Positions 21,504-32,822 of a stretch of DNA of 64,000 bases are shown here, in pieces. Made by a program: the position numbers and the translations under genes. The notes below the pieces were generated by a model, which made no database searches, was not told the origin of the DNA, and saw only the letters and a program-made list of their open reading frames with translations. The first letter of the stretch is position 1. The number at the start of each line of letters is the position of its first letter. This stretch comes from Carex sylvatica (Eukaryota; Streptophyta; Magnoliopsida; Poales; Cyperaceae), in contig CAXKVR010000042.1 of NCBI GenBank assembly GCA_964058845.1, positions 1-64,000 on the forward strand, read 5' to 3'.

Positions 21504-22725
21504 CGTCATTCCTGCCGGCGCTGCCAGCGCCGCTAACCTTGCCGACGCTACCGACGCTGCTAGCCCCGCTAGTTTGAGATGCGCCACGTCCGCGCCACGT
21601 CCGCGCGCCGCGCCCAACGCTAGCGGACCCTCCTGCGCTACTAGTGCCTCGCATCCTCATAAGCGCATTCAGGCACTCCCTCGCCCAATGTCCCGCGCTA
21701 CCACATACGAAACAAGTGCTAGTCTTGCGCCTACACTCAACCTCATCGTGCGCTTGATTGCACGATCGGCACCATTGCGAAGGAATCACCGGTCTAAAAC
21801 CCGGCATAGAGATCTGTCTAAACGGGGGTCTCGGCACCATATTCGACCGAGGGGGTCTAGCAAATGATGGCCCTCCCCTCGACCTCGACATTTGCCCACT
21901 CTGAGCATCCTTCTGTTTTACATTTCTCTCAGTCAATTGCTCTTTCCTCCGCTTACCATGCATCTCTACCTGCTCCGCATGATCCATCATAGATTGCAAC
22001 TCCGTAACAGTCGGAGTATCAACAATCATCGATATATTTCCATCTAACCCATCCAAATAGTGCCTGTGATACCTTGCGGCGTCATTCTGAATATCTGATG
22101 CATAACGCGACAACGCCAGAAACTCACTATTGTAAACCCCTACCGGACGCCCATCTTGCCTCAATTCCAAAAACTTCCTCCGCAGCGCTTCACGTTGAAT
22201 ATTGCTCAGAAACCTCCGGTTGAACTGCTGTTCAAACCATTCCCACGGAATTCTCGCTTCTTCCCCGACATAACTGCGTCGGGCCCCGTCCCACCAGAAC
22301 CTTGCGTCACCCTCCAATTGTTGCTCAGTTAACTCTACTTTGTCATCCTCAGGTGCGCGGCATAAATTCAGCTTTGCATTTATCTGCGCCAGCCATTCCT
22401 CGGCTGCCGCATACCCGCCGGTTCCATCATAGCGCGGCGGATTCAAGCGCAGAAACGAATCATACAGCCTTCTAAACTCTTCGGGTGCACCACCGCGAAC
22501 CACCGGTGCTGCATCCCGCATCTCTGCTTGGCGACCTCTCTCGTAGGCCGCAATCAGCCGGTCATCTATGTCCCGGTCTCTACCTGGCGCTCCTCCAGCG
22601 CCACCAGCTCCCCCAGCACCAGCTGGACCAGCCCCAGCCTGATCCGCAGCTGGCTCGATAATCAACTCCGGACTTGGTTCCGGATTCCTCCGAGGTCTGC
22701 CTCTACCTCGGTGTGGTGTTTCCAT
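21504..22725 (-). pseudogene. Tekay-like gag, cut off by the nested element
   Basis: Starts METPHRGRGRPRRN and runs about 407 codons to the target site. A retrotransposon gag core lies at about residues 100-230 (EEWLAQINAKLNLCRAPEDD, DARFWWDGARRSY, FLELRQDGRPVGVY). Two cysteine clusters follow near 315-350: CRSCNQAHDEVEC, with unusual spacing, and a canonical CCHC CFVCGSAGHWAREC. The Gly/Ser/Arg-rich tail enters the Athila-like LTR at its C-terminal end. The remainder of the polyprotein resumes in the same frame at 9472. Confidence 0.92.
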
Positions 22726-22861
22726 TTTCTGAATAAATAAAGTTAGTTTATAACATTCGATATTCCTTACTTATCATACGAAATTCGTATAGTCGCGACG
22801 ACCCCATTAATACGTATACCACTCTCGTATCCAAACAAGTCTGGTTCAGGTTCTAAACCAT

Positions 22862-22873
22862 GCTCTGATACCA
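22862..22873 (-). other. Primer binding site, tRNA-iMet, of the Tekay-like element
   Basis: On the minus strand TGGTATCAGAGC lies 15 bases after the 5' LTR end. It complements the 3' end of initiator tRNA-Met, standard for chromoviruses. Confidence 0.9.
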
Positions 22874-22888
22874 CCCGGGGAAGTGACC

Positions 22889-24888
22889 TGTCACACCCCA
22901 CGGCCCCACGAGGCGCGACAGGTGCCCCCTACAAGGCAATTACGATATAATAGAAAGTAAAACACAACCAAACAAAACAAACAAATAACTAAGAAAAACA
23001 GTTCAAAAATCCCAACTGGTCAGGTAATATCATCCAAAACCCGTATCTCGATGGATACGCATCACAAAATGACATAGAGAATATATATATACAATCAAAA
23101 CATAAATATATACATGTCTCTAATGTCCAAAATACCAGACAACTAAGCAGCGGTGAAAACCAGGCCTACCGACCTCGTGTCTCTCTCGGATCCGCCGAAC
23201 CGGTACCTGAAAAATTAACCCAAAAGAGGGGGTGAGAATTGAATTCTCAATGCGATAAATTGCCACAAATCGTTCCTGGACTTGCAATCACAGATTATAT
23301 TCAAAAAGTAAACACAAATAAAGCTCAAATCAGTTTATAATCATATATAAACATGAATGCACAAACCCGACAATATTTATCCAAATGAAATCACAATTCA
23401 GGAATTTCTAAGATGAAATTCAAGCACACAATATTTGGTTTAACTCGATTTCAGAATATCTGGTAGTAACTACAGATGTTTCACCAAACTGGACCCCAAT
23501 TCGTTCCCACTCATTTGTAGGGTTACAGACACCTACAGACGGCTATGCCAGGTAAAACATTTTCTCATGACACTCATCTGTAGTTACAGGCTTAACTGTT
23601 TAATTAAAAGTCTGGTTCCAATTCATATCCGGAAAATCCATATAAATCCAATTGACCATCCAAACGCGTTACCCCCTGGGTAATGCCTCCGATACACAGT
23701 CACCCATAACCAAAATCATAATACAAAGTCACTTACCCCTCGTCCCAACCGGTACTGGGAACTGCCGAGGGCCAGACGATCTAAAGCTTTAGAATACTGG
23801 GCGTCAAAGTCCATGCATAGACTTTGACAAATCTGGATTCACCTCCTGGGTGACGTCATCACGGTGGATGACAATAATACCATATCCACCAACCGATAGT
23901 GATATAAAGCACGGTGACTTTAATTCCAAAATCAGATCATTCAGATCAACACAAATAATAACCATACCAGCATGCAAATCAATCAGATAAAACAAATCGA
24001 GTTTCACTTTATTTGGGCAATGCAATGCATATGAATCGAAACACAGTTTAATTTCTGAATATAAAATATCAGACAAGTCCAGAAACCCCGCACCTGAGTA
24101 ATAGCGCGCTCGACTAAGGCTCAGGCGTCTCGAACGACCCAAAAATCCTTTGCCTTGTATGATTATCACCTATTGCATACATTGATTCGATTAACGCGTT
24201 CGATTAATATCTGATAAGTTAACTCGATTAATTCCCGAATTTCACACACAAAATATCACAATTCATTTTCCTTACGACCCAACCCCAAAACCCTGGTTCA
24301 ATTCCAAATTCGACAAGCAAATCAATCCGATTATCGAGTTATAACGTTTCAAATCAAATTCGAATTCGAATTTCACCAAAAATATAACAAATCAATTGAA
24401 TTAGGGTTTCCAAGAGAAAAGGAAGACAAATCATATCAACTATCACAAATTGACCACTAATCGAGCTAGAACTCGATTACGAAACCCTAATTACAAATTT
24501 CAACCGAAATCATGACAAATCGAATAAATCGAATAAATTAGGGTTTTCAAGAAATTACAAGGGAGGAAGATATACCAAATTGAAGCTTTATAATCGATCA
24601 AGGATCGTCAATTCAGCTCGAATCTCGATTTTCCGACAAGTTCAATCAGTTTCCGCGCTCGATTTCTCTCTCTCTCTCTCTTTCCCTTTTTGGTTCGGCC
24701 AACCCTAACCTCACGAATTCCTCTCAAATGTTTCGGTGAAATGAAAGAAGAAGAAGAAGGGAATTTAATTAATAATTGAAATTTTGCACATATATCCCTC
24801 CATTTTCTTAATATTACCAAACTTTGATAATTTCACAAATAAGCCCTTATGTAAATGTTTTATTTATTATATTATTCATAATGTCACA
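22889..24888 (-). repeat. Tekay-like element 5' LTR
   Basis: 2000 bp. Nearly identical to the 3' LTR, but lacks the 29-bp dyad-containing segment. Confidence 0.96.
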
Positions 24889-24893
24889 ATTTG

Positions 24894-26911
24894 AATTCAA
24901 AATTAATTCGAATTGAATTGGGTTCGAAATTGAAATGATTTCAAAGTTCAAATTCAATTCGGTAAAATTCGAACTGGTTCGATTCGAATTCGATATTGGT
25001 TCAAAATTGAGACAGAGATAACCAATTTTCAGTAATTTTCTGTTAAAATAAAATTTCCGGTTAAGATATAAGTAATTTCTCTCCAATTTTCAGTAATTTG
25101 GTTAAACATGACAAGATCAACATGGTCCACATGAAAATATATCATATAATTAAAATATGGAAATGTACACAAAACATAATAATTAAATGCTAAACATGAC
25201 AAGATCGACATGGAAATGTAATTAAAATGACAAGATCGACATGGTACTGCTAAACAAAAATAATTAAATGCTAAACAGTAATTTGGCTAAACATGACAAG
25301 ATCGACATGGAAATGTACCAGTCACATAAAACAGAATAATCTTACAAATATTACAAAACATTACAATCTTGCAAATATAATTAAAATGACCCCCAAATAT
25401 TACAATCTTGCAAATATTACAATCTTTTCTCACTGCAGCTGTCGATATCTATAGCTTCATCTTCTTCCACCTCATTAGTGGGAGTATGAGAAGATTCAGT
25501 CAGTGACATTCTATAACAACAAGTGGTATTGTTAATGTTACGGTCCATATTTCATATTCCAAATGAGTGAACATGAAAGAAAAAAAAAAGTACTCTTTAA
25601 GTAATAAAGGTATCACTTCTGCTGATCTGAAATTAGATCAATTCAAATTTCAACATGAAATTGAACATGTTACACTCTTGACAGAAACGCCTCTCTTGAC
25701 TAGATTTCAAACTCCAAATTTTTCCAAACAAATACTAATATTTTTGGAAGCTTTGAATAGTAAAAAGAGACAGACAAGAAAACACAACCAACCTTTGCCT
25801 TGATTCAGATTGCTTCCCTGCTTTCAAAGCTTGATGGTTCTCCTCCAACTTTTGGTAAAACTAAATCAATACAACTATAATGTTTGTAAATGAGAGGACA
25901 TATTTGCATAAAACCATGACAAAAACTGCCTATATTGTATAAAATGGGATATACTAGTTCACAGCTGTTGCAACGTGCAACCTTACAATACCTGAGAATC
26001 TTATTTGCATAATTTAAATTACACAGGAATGATACATAAAATAAATATACATAAACTTAAGAAAAATGTACCTAACCAGCAGTTGGTGAATATACCTAAC
26101 CAGCAGCTTCGTAACAGAGAGGCATAACCAGCAGCTTCGTAACAGAGAGGCGTAACCAGCAGCTTTACCAGTAAACCAACAGTTAGTGAATAACGGAGGA
26201 GAAGAGAAAAGAGAAGCGCCAGTCGAAGGAGGAGAAGAGAGAAGCGTCAATCAAAATTCACTAACTGTGGATGAAACAAAAAAAATTGTAGTGGTTTTGT
26301 TGTTATTGAATAGAAAAGAGAGAATTAAAATGAATCTAAAAATGTAGAAACGTGGAGTTCATAAACTTAATCATGATTATAACTTAAAACAGTTGACGAA
26401 CCTACCTGTGTTAAATTTAACAACACTATTGCAATGCACTTTGCAGTGCATCAAGTATCTCATAATTGATAACATTAGGCTATTGATCAACATAACTTTA
26501 ATGGAATAGATATTGTTTCTACCTTCTATAAATTGTATTCATTGAATATACTACTAGTTAAATAACAGTACAAACCAGTACATACTAACGGTTTTTAATT
26601 GATGACAATTATAATGCGGCCAAAATAAAGACAGTATCTGTTCAAGCAATTCAGCAAACACCTTGCAAAAAAAAAAGTTGAAGCGTCAATTTAATCACTA
26701 GAACTTACTAAAAGTATCTTTGTTGGACTCCCATTAAGATTTGAACAGTCTTGCTTGCAGCTTAAACACCTAAAATTCCCAAATATAAAAGAAAAATAAA
26801 TAGTCACATTTCAGCGCTAGAATCTGAAATTCGAACCAAACTTTGAGAAATTACAAACAATGGCATAAAGGGCAAAAAAATGTAATTTTTTTTTAGAATT
26901 GACAAACCTAC
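24894..26911. other. Right arm of the split hAT-like element; tandem repeats, exon-like blocks
   Basis: No intact gene. 25100-25330 repeats GACAAGATCGACATGGAAATG; 25340-25430 repeats TTACAATCTTGCAAATAT; 26090-26170 holds three copies of a 31-bp unit AACCAGCAGCTTCGTAACAG. On the minus strand two blocks look like exons: 25802-25855 (LEENHQALKAG, flanked by AG and GT) and 25434-25533 (SSHTPTNEVEEDEAIDID ending in a stop). I cannot name their source genes. Confidence 0.5.
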
Positions 26912-27052
26912 CTGAGTAGAGATGAGCATGACGGTGGTGACCTTGATCTCTCTCAGCCTATTCAAGGCGTCGATGCACCGATCCGCCTCCGGAGAAGCGC
27001 CGCCGTCCTCAGACACAGCGTCAGCCGCCGTCTTGGTCGTCAGCGTCAGCAT
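26912..27052 (-). pseudogene. Captured exon fragment of TFIIS (N-terminal LW domain)
   Basis: The minus-strand peptide ASPEADRCIDALNRLREIK followed by VTTVMLISTQ matches the first half of the TFIIS N-terminal domain, where plant proteins read xPExxxCIDALxxLxxxxVTxxxLxxTQVG. The exon ends CTCAG|GTAGGT, a canonical donor just after STQ, so the copy came from genomic DNA rather than mRNA. Upstream the sequence decays into GCTGAC-type hexamer repeats (27030-27115). No second TFIIS exon follows, so no functional factor is made. It lies inside the hAT-like element, 400 bp from its right end. Confidence 0.72.
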
Positions 27053-27118
27053 CAGCCACCGTTGTCAGCGTCAGCGTCAGCCGCAGTCCTCAGCGTCAGC
27101 GTCAGCCGCCGTCTCTCA
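27030..27118. repeat. GTCAGC hexamer-rich microsatellite
   Basis: Imperfect repeats of GTCAGC interrupted by CGCC units, at the 5' edge of the captured TFIIS exon. It probably expanded from Ala-Asp-Ala codons. Confidence 0.7.
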
Positions 27119-27446
27119 GGAGAAGCACCAATCCGCCGAATGTCTCTTAGGAGATTGAGAGAAGTCGGCTAGGTTAACATCGGAACTGAGAGTGAGAGTG
27201 AGAGGGAGAAATAATATCGGAGAGTGTGTGAGAGTGTAAATTAAATGGACGGTTCAGATTAATATCGGAGATTCGAACCTTACCAGATTCGCTATTCTAT
27301 CGAATCGAACCATCTCCGGTTCGAATTCGAATTGAATTAATTTCGAATCGAACCGGTTTGAATTAATTTCAAATCGAATTTTTTTTGAACTTTTTCAAAT
27401 CGAACTCGAATCGAATCACAAATCTCGAATTTTTTGTGCAACCCTG

Positions 27447-28204
27447 GGACTCTCAATGCTAGTTAAAAGTAAGATATTTCGGTGTTTGACAAGCCCCTTA
27501 AGTGTACTTAAGGCTCTTTAACAATTTTTTAGTCTCTGGTCTCATAATTTAATTTATTGAACAATATTTTATTTATCCGGATTAAGTTTTATTCATTTTA
27601 TCTGGATTAAGTCTCCTTATAGCTTCTTAAGTTCGAATTCATAAAACATCAATTTTATTAAATTAAACCTTACATTTTCTTACCTTGTTAATTATTATAT
27701 TTTCTTAATCCCGACTCTAATATAAAATTCAGTTTTTCACACTCTGCTGATAGGAAGTTGTGGAGCGTTAATTGATTGATGCATTGATAAAATTTATTAG
27801 GTGCCAATTTCATGTTTACCTCTTAAGAACTTGAAAATTTTGTATTTCCGTCTGAAGTTGATAATATGAGATTTACCCTTCTAAATTACAATAACTCACA
27901 CATTTAACTATTTTATTGTCTTTTTTGAATTAAAACTTATTTTAAATTTATAAAGTATTCATTTTACCATTCATTAAGAAGAAAAAAAAATATGTAGCAT
28001 GTTTCAAAAAAAATGTTAGTCTTCTAATTGATCAGTTTTTTTAGAGCAAATGAGTTATTTTTTTATACTTTTGACGCTTACACAAGTATATATCAAAATA
28101 TCAGTGTGTATGTATCATAAATAGAGAAATGACTCATTTTCTGAAACATACAACACTTTTTTTTTTGCCAAATATATACACACACACACAGAGGCTACAA
28201 TATT
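27447..28204. other. AT-rich intergenic
   Basis: No gene or clear repeat; ends with a TATACACACACAC microsatellite at 28175-28190. Confidence 0.6.
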
Positions 28205-29194
28205 CAGGGGCGGAACTCAATTTTGAGTATAGGAGAGGCTTACAGGCTAAATATCATATTTTTTTAATAAAAAAAAATAAAAAATAAAATCTATATATCA
28301 CAAGACAATATAATTCTATATTTAATTACATAATAAATACAATAAATAACTAACACCAATAAAATGCCATATTTTTACTTTGAAATAAGTCCAAAGTTTT
28401 TTCTATTAAACACAATTTTTAACCATGAACTAATTATACACGAAAAATTAAATAATCTCTTCTATAATTCCATACACAAATCATGTTGGACATAATTTAA
28501 TTTCTTATGTAAAAAAATAAAATCTAAAAGACATCACAAATAGAGGAATATAATAATAACAATTTCATATGAAAGTAAAATATTAAAATTAACTTCATCT
28601 AAAAATTACAATGAATAACAATTTAATCATTTGTAAATAGTCAATTAATAAAAAAAAACTCATTTAAAAAAAAAATGTATGTCCAGTCCTTCGCACCAAT
28701 TTAAATTTCAGCTTTATTATCTTGATTTTTTTCTCTAAATTTTCTGTCTTCTAATCAATTTCTTTGTTTTCTTTTCAATAACCTTCTTTTTCGATAATTG
28801 TGGCTTCTAATTTTTTTTCCAATAACTATATTTTTCTTTTTTCCTTAATCATACATTCTAAAATACTTAAAATGCTCCGCTATTTCTTTCCCATTTTGTT
28901 GTTCTCGATTTCACCCTTTCATATTTCAACATCTTTCCAAACTTCAGTGATTGTTTTAAATTTTTTATTTGTTTCACACGGTAAATGCGGTAGGGTTGGG
29001 AAAATGAAAGTGCAATGAAATTATGAAGGGACATATCATTCTTACATTCAAACCCTTCACTTTTCTTGTATTTTACATACCTAATACATATAAAATAAAA
29101 AAACTTTAGTTATATTTACATATACATGATACAAAATTTAGGGAATTATTGGGGTGGCTTAGCCACCCATACTATGACTTACCTTCCGCCCCTA
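28205..29194. mobile_element. Nonautonomous hAT-like element, 990 bp
   Basis: Termini CAGGGGCGGAA and, inverted, TAGGGGCGGAA. Flanks are ACAATATT (28197-28204) and ACTATATT (29195-29202), an 8-bp duplication with one mismatch. The interior is AT-rich without transposase. Confidence 0.82.
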
Positions 29195-29243
29195 ACTATA
29201 TTTTGCAAATTAAAACACCCATTTTAATTTGCAAAGCATGATA

Positions 29244-29287
29244 GCCTCTCTCTCTCTCTCTCTCTATATCTATATATATATATATAT
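29244..29287. repeat. CT/TA microsatellite
   Basis: (CT)n followed by (TA)n. A matching tract in the same orientation lies at 29683-29725, on the other side of a foldback element. Confidence 0.85.
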
Positions 29288-29682
29288 GGGCTATGGTACA
29301 TTGCAATGTATAGCATTATTTGTACATTCCACTATAAATCACGTGATTCAAAATTCAAATAACAAATCCAAACTGTTCATCTTGTTATCCATATTAATGT
29401 GTTTGGAGACCAAATTTTATATTTTTTGAAATTTTTTTACTATTTTTTTAGATTTATTGAAAATCGCTGTTTTTATATGGTCCAGATTTGTCTGAAAACA
29501 GTGATTTTCAATAAATCTAAAAAAATAGTAAACAAATTTAAAAAAATGTAAAATTTGGTTTCCAAACACATATTAATATGGACAACAAGATGAACGGTTT
29601 GAATCAGTTATTTGGACTTTGAATCACATGATTTATAGTTCAATGTACAAAGAAGGCTATACATTGCAATGTACCATAGCCC
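29288..29682. mobile_element. Long foldback MITE, 395 bp
   Basis: The whole element is an imperfect inverted repeat with arms of about 190 bp. Ends are GGGCTATGGTACATTGCAAT and its inverse; arms include a matching CCATATTAAT...GTTTGGAGACCAAATTTTA segment. The transcript would form one long hairpin. The superfamily is uncertain because the target duplication is hidden in flanking microsatellites. Confidence 0.88.
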
Positions 29683-29683
29683 G

Positions 29684-29724
<41 letters not shown>

Positions 29725-29725
29725 T

Positions 29726-31835
29726 GGTTGAAAGCCCGTAGGCAATTGCATTGATAGAAAGAGTTACAAACTAGTTGTTACATTATATGAGGCAACGGGT
29801 GTCTATGAAAAAATACATTTGTAAACACACTAAAAACGCACATGGATATGTGCATCATGTGGACACAAATTTGATATTCTTGCTTGATTGTATGATAGCA
29901 GTCCAGAGATTATTTCGCTGTGCGCATTGGCAGCCAAAAAGGCACTGAATCAAAACCAGACCGAAAACTGAATCAATCAGACCAGGACAGTTACCAGGCA
30001 ACTAAGGCACTATATTAAACTGGATCGGGACTGAATCAAGCAGCACATGACAGTCACCACTAAAAGAAGGAGAGTACAAAGGAGAGCAGTTTGACATCAT
30101 TGTCATCGGCAACAACCATAAAAATACGTACCATTATTCATCAAACAAAGAAAAAACAAAAAAATATAATAACTAATTTATAAGATGGAAGCTACCTGAG
30201 CAGCACAACCCAAGACGAGATAGAGGAGCAACAAGGCAAGTGAAGGAACGGCGACTAGACCTGAACTCTAGACATAGCTTGGCCACTCTTTCTTCCATTG
30301 TCGAAGAAGAGAAGAAAAGTGTACGCTTGAGGCGGAAATGTCGGTTCAGTAAAGACAAGGATGTGGAGAGAAGTGATGGAGAGGGGAGTGAGAAGAAGTT
30401 AGCATCGTCTGCTCAAAGTGGAGAGGGAGAGTTGGAGGGATGGCAATAGCTTCCTGCGACTCTCAAAGCGGCAAGCAGCAAGAGGATAATATCGAAAAGT
30501 ATAGAATGGATCAAATATATATATATTTTTTAATAAAGGGTAAAAGGGGTACTTATTTGAAATCAATTTTTATATCTAAAAACAATAAAATGGATAATGT
30601 TGTGATATTTTAAATTTAAAAGGGTAAATACGATAATAAAATGGATAATGTTGTGATATTTTGTACAAAGGCACGAACTGTGTACAAAGGCACGAACCCT
30701 ATACAAAAATTATATAGGATCAAATGAGAGATTGAGAAAATTGTCCCCCTAAATCTCATTGGAAAATAGTTGGCCAAACAGACCATAAAATTTTGGTGGA
30801 CGCCGTAAAAGAGTAGTGTTCTTAAAAAATTTGTGGACGCTAGGAAAAAAAAAAAAAAACTTATCTTTAGAAATTAACAAACAGACCCTTTATAATTCGT
30901 AGCGCGCGTCCAACTCAAAACTTCGAAATTATTTCTAAATACGGCAGGTGTTCATACATTAATATAATTCACATGTCTCGCATCGTACTCATTATCTTCT
31001 ATAAATAGATCTTAATTGTATACATGTCCATTAGTCAACTAACTTAGTCGCATCATCACGTGCGTGCTTCAATAATAATAATAATAATTAAAAGAAAAAC
31101 AGAGAAAGAGAGAGAACAAAAATTAAGAAGGCATTAATTGTCATCTGTCTAAGAGACTGCAAATCTGAATACAATATTTTTTATTACAAAAATTGAGTCA
31201 TAACAGAATAATTAATGTTGATGTTATTTTTTTAATAAAAGTGGATATACCTACTGATTTCTGTTAAAGATCAGAAAGAGTCAAGTGAAAATATGATATC
31301 AAGCTGATACCCCTCCACAAGACAAGTATTACATCACAGTACACTTATTACATATAACCATAGATTATTTTTGTTATGTGCATCTAAAATTTATTTATAC
31401 GAAAAATTGGATATATTGACTGCAACTTATAACTGTTATACAGCTATAACCTTACATGATTACAATGGAAAGGAAAGCTCGCAATAAAATATTCTGCTTG
31501 CATATATAACATTCGAACCAAATCAGCCGCGTCAAGTATCAATGAAAAATCCAAGAGCACTTTATATATATATGGCAGTTTAAAGCGACAAATCAACAAT
31601 TAATACATAAGAAAAAGGTTCATATATATTTATTCAATATTCATAGGGGAACAGTACGCTCATGCATAACTATCAAATTATCAACAGCATCGACCTTGTA
31701 AAACAACCCATAAATATATATATATGTTCCATGAATCGTTCACCACTCTGCCTTAAACATTATTATTAATAATTATATCTTGATTATATAGATTTTTCAT
31801 CATGGCTTCATATATAAATATGTAGTCGATGCTGG
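29726..31835. other. Intergenic, nothing recognised
   Basis: AT-rich. An open stretch on the minus strand at 30173-30305 (MEERVAKLCLEFRSSRRSF) ends before a plausible donor but resembles nothing I know. A 45-bp duplication AATAAAATGGATAATGTTGTGATATTTT occurs at 30587 and 30634. Confidence 0.5.
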
Positions 31836-32686
31836 CTAGTTGCTTTGGAGAGCATCTAGATCATTGAAAGTTTTAACAACTGCCTCTTTAATTGCCTGGA
31901 GATGGGCATCTAGACCATTGAAAGTTTTAACAGCTGCCTCTTTAATTGCCTCCGGCTCGGGGACCTCATCGCTCGCCTTATCATACTGGAGAATCCATTT
32001 GATCAAACTCCCCTCGCCCTTCGGAGTAATGCTCAGAGTTGCCCTGAAGTTCTTGTACAAGCTGAGAATCTCGCCATCTATTACGCTGTACGATACCAGC
32101 TTGTTCTCCTCCTCCACTGCCTCCACCTTCTCCTTTGCGAATGTCACCATTAACGGTGTCGCTGCAATCAACCCAATTATATATTCAATCATGGTTCGTA
32201 AATTTAATTAGATTCAGCCTACTTGTTTCTGTACTTATTTTTTATTTTCTACATATATATATATGGATTCATTCTCATCATTTACATCGCGAAAGTATTG
32301 TAGTGTGTAAATTAACCTAATAAAAAGACAGCACTTTGTTGCCAGATTTTGAATTAATTATTATTTCATTGTTGAGTGCAATCTTTATTACTATATCTAG
32401 CTAGGAGGAAAAAAAAAAAAAAAATTCGTTCAAAATTAGATGTCCTTATTAGATAATAATTAATTTATTCTTATGAAATTAATTGAACAGGCAAATAATT
32501 AATACCTAGGGTATAATTGACTAGGCGTACGGATCCAACGCTCTTGCCGTCGCCCTCCAAAATGTCGATGCTCTTGTATTGCTCAGGGAAGACCTTGGGG
32601 AACAAGTCGGTGGAGCTGCGTATCGCTTCCCAGAACTTCCCCGGAGCAGACTTCACCTCCACTTCCACCTCACTCTTTGCTGCCAT
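31836..32686 (-). CDS. MLP-like protein (Bet v 1/PR-10 superfamily)
   Basis: Two exons on the minus strand, 32506-32686 and 31836-32161, give 168 residues. Major latex protein-like members have the Bet v 1 fold, a small cytosolic beta-barrel around a hydrophobic ligand pocket; roles in ligand transport and defence are proposed for the family. Exon 1 carries KFWEAIRSS, LFPKVFPEQYKSI and the glycine-rich loop LEGDGKSVGSVRL. Exon 2 carries FAKEKVEAVEEENKLVSYSV, IDGEILSLYKNFRATLSITP and the start of the C-terminal helix. The intron sits after NYTL with phase 1, as is usual in this family. The protein is 18 residues longer than the typical 150 because the helix segment QAIKEA-VKTFN-LDA is tandemly duplicated in frame. 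Confidence 0.93.
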
Positions 32687-32812
32687 TTCAATTACTAGAC
32701 TAAAGAGTGCTAGCTAGCTGATTTATCAATAATTAATTAAGGCTTTCTCTCTCTTTCTCTAGGGAAGACTGAAGACTGAAGAATGAATAGAGGAGATTGG
32801 CTGAGGATCGAG

Positions 32813-32822
32813 TTCTTATAGA
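32813..32822 (-). promoter_or_regulatory. TATA box candidate of the MLP-like gene
   Basis: CTATAAGA on the minus strand, about 130 bp upstream of the ATG, followed by a CT-rich leader. Position and sequence fit a plant core promoter. Confidence 0.5.

Larger units (their letters stand above)
3860..24888 (-). mobile_element. Ty3/gypsy chromovirus (Tekay/Del-like), interrupted
   Basis: LTRs begin TG and end CA, and the target duplication ATTTG is perfect (3855-3859 and 24889-24893). Order on the minus strand is 5' LTR, tRNA-iMet primer site, gag, protease, reverse transcriptase, RNase H, integrase, chromodomain, polypurine tract, 3' LTR, which is the chromovirus layout. The C-terminal chromodomain, METPHRGRGRPRRN-type gag start and 2-kb LTRs point to the Tekay/Del lineage (inference). 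The element cannot be autonomous now: a 12-kb Athila-like element splits gag-pol, pol has a nonsense codon at 8309-8311, and it has a nonsense plus 1-base deletion near 7121. The two LTRs differ by about 14 substitutions and one 29-bp indel by eye. Confidence 0.95.
3809..27446. mobile_element. Degraded hAT-like DNA transposon, split by LTR elements
   Basis: The left terminus is TAGGCCTGCAAACGAACCG; the right terminus, read inward on the other strand, is CAGGGTTGCACAAAAAATTCG. Both fit the terminal pattern of the better preserved hAT copy at 56474-57329. Flanks read GTCTCAAT (3801-3808) and CTCTCAAT (27450-27457), an 8-bp duplication with one mismatch and a 3-bp offset on the right. Without the 21-kb LTR element between, the transposon would be about 2.6 kb. 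The right part (24894-27446) has Y/R-poor subterminal GAATTCGAATT-type repeats, tandem repeats and a captured host exon (separate entries). No transposase was found. Termini are convincing, exact boundaries less so. Confidence 0.65.

Noticed and set aside
30173..30358. Minus-strand open frame with a possible splice donor
   Set aside because: Could be a gene fragment, but nothing in the peptide is recognisable and no second exon was found.
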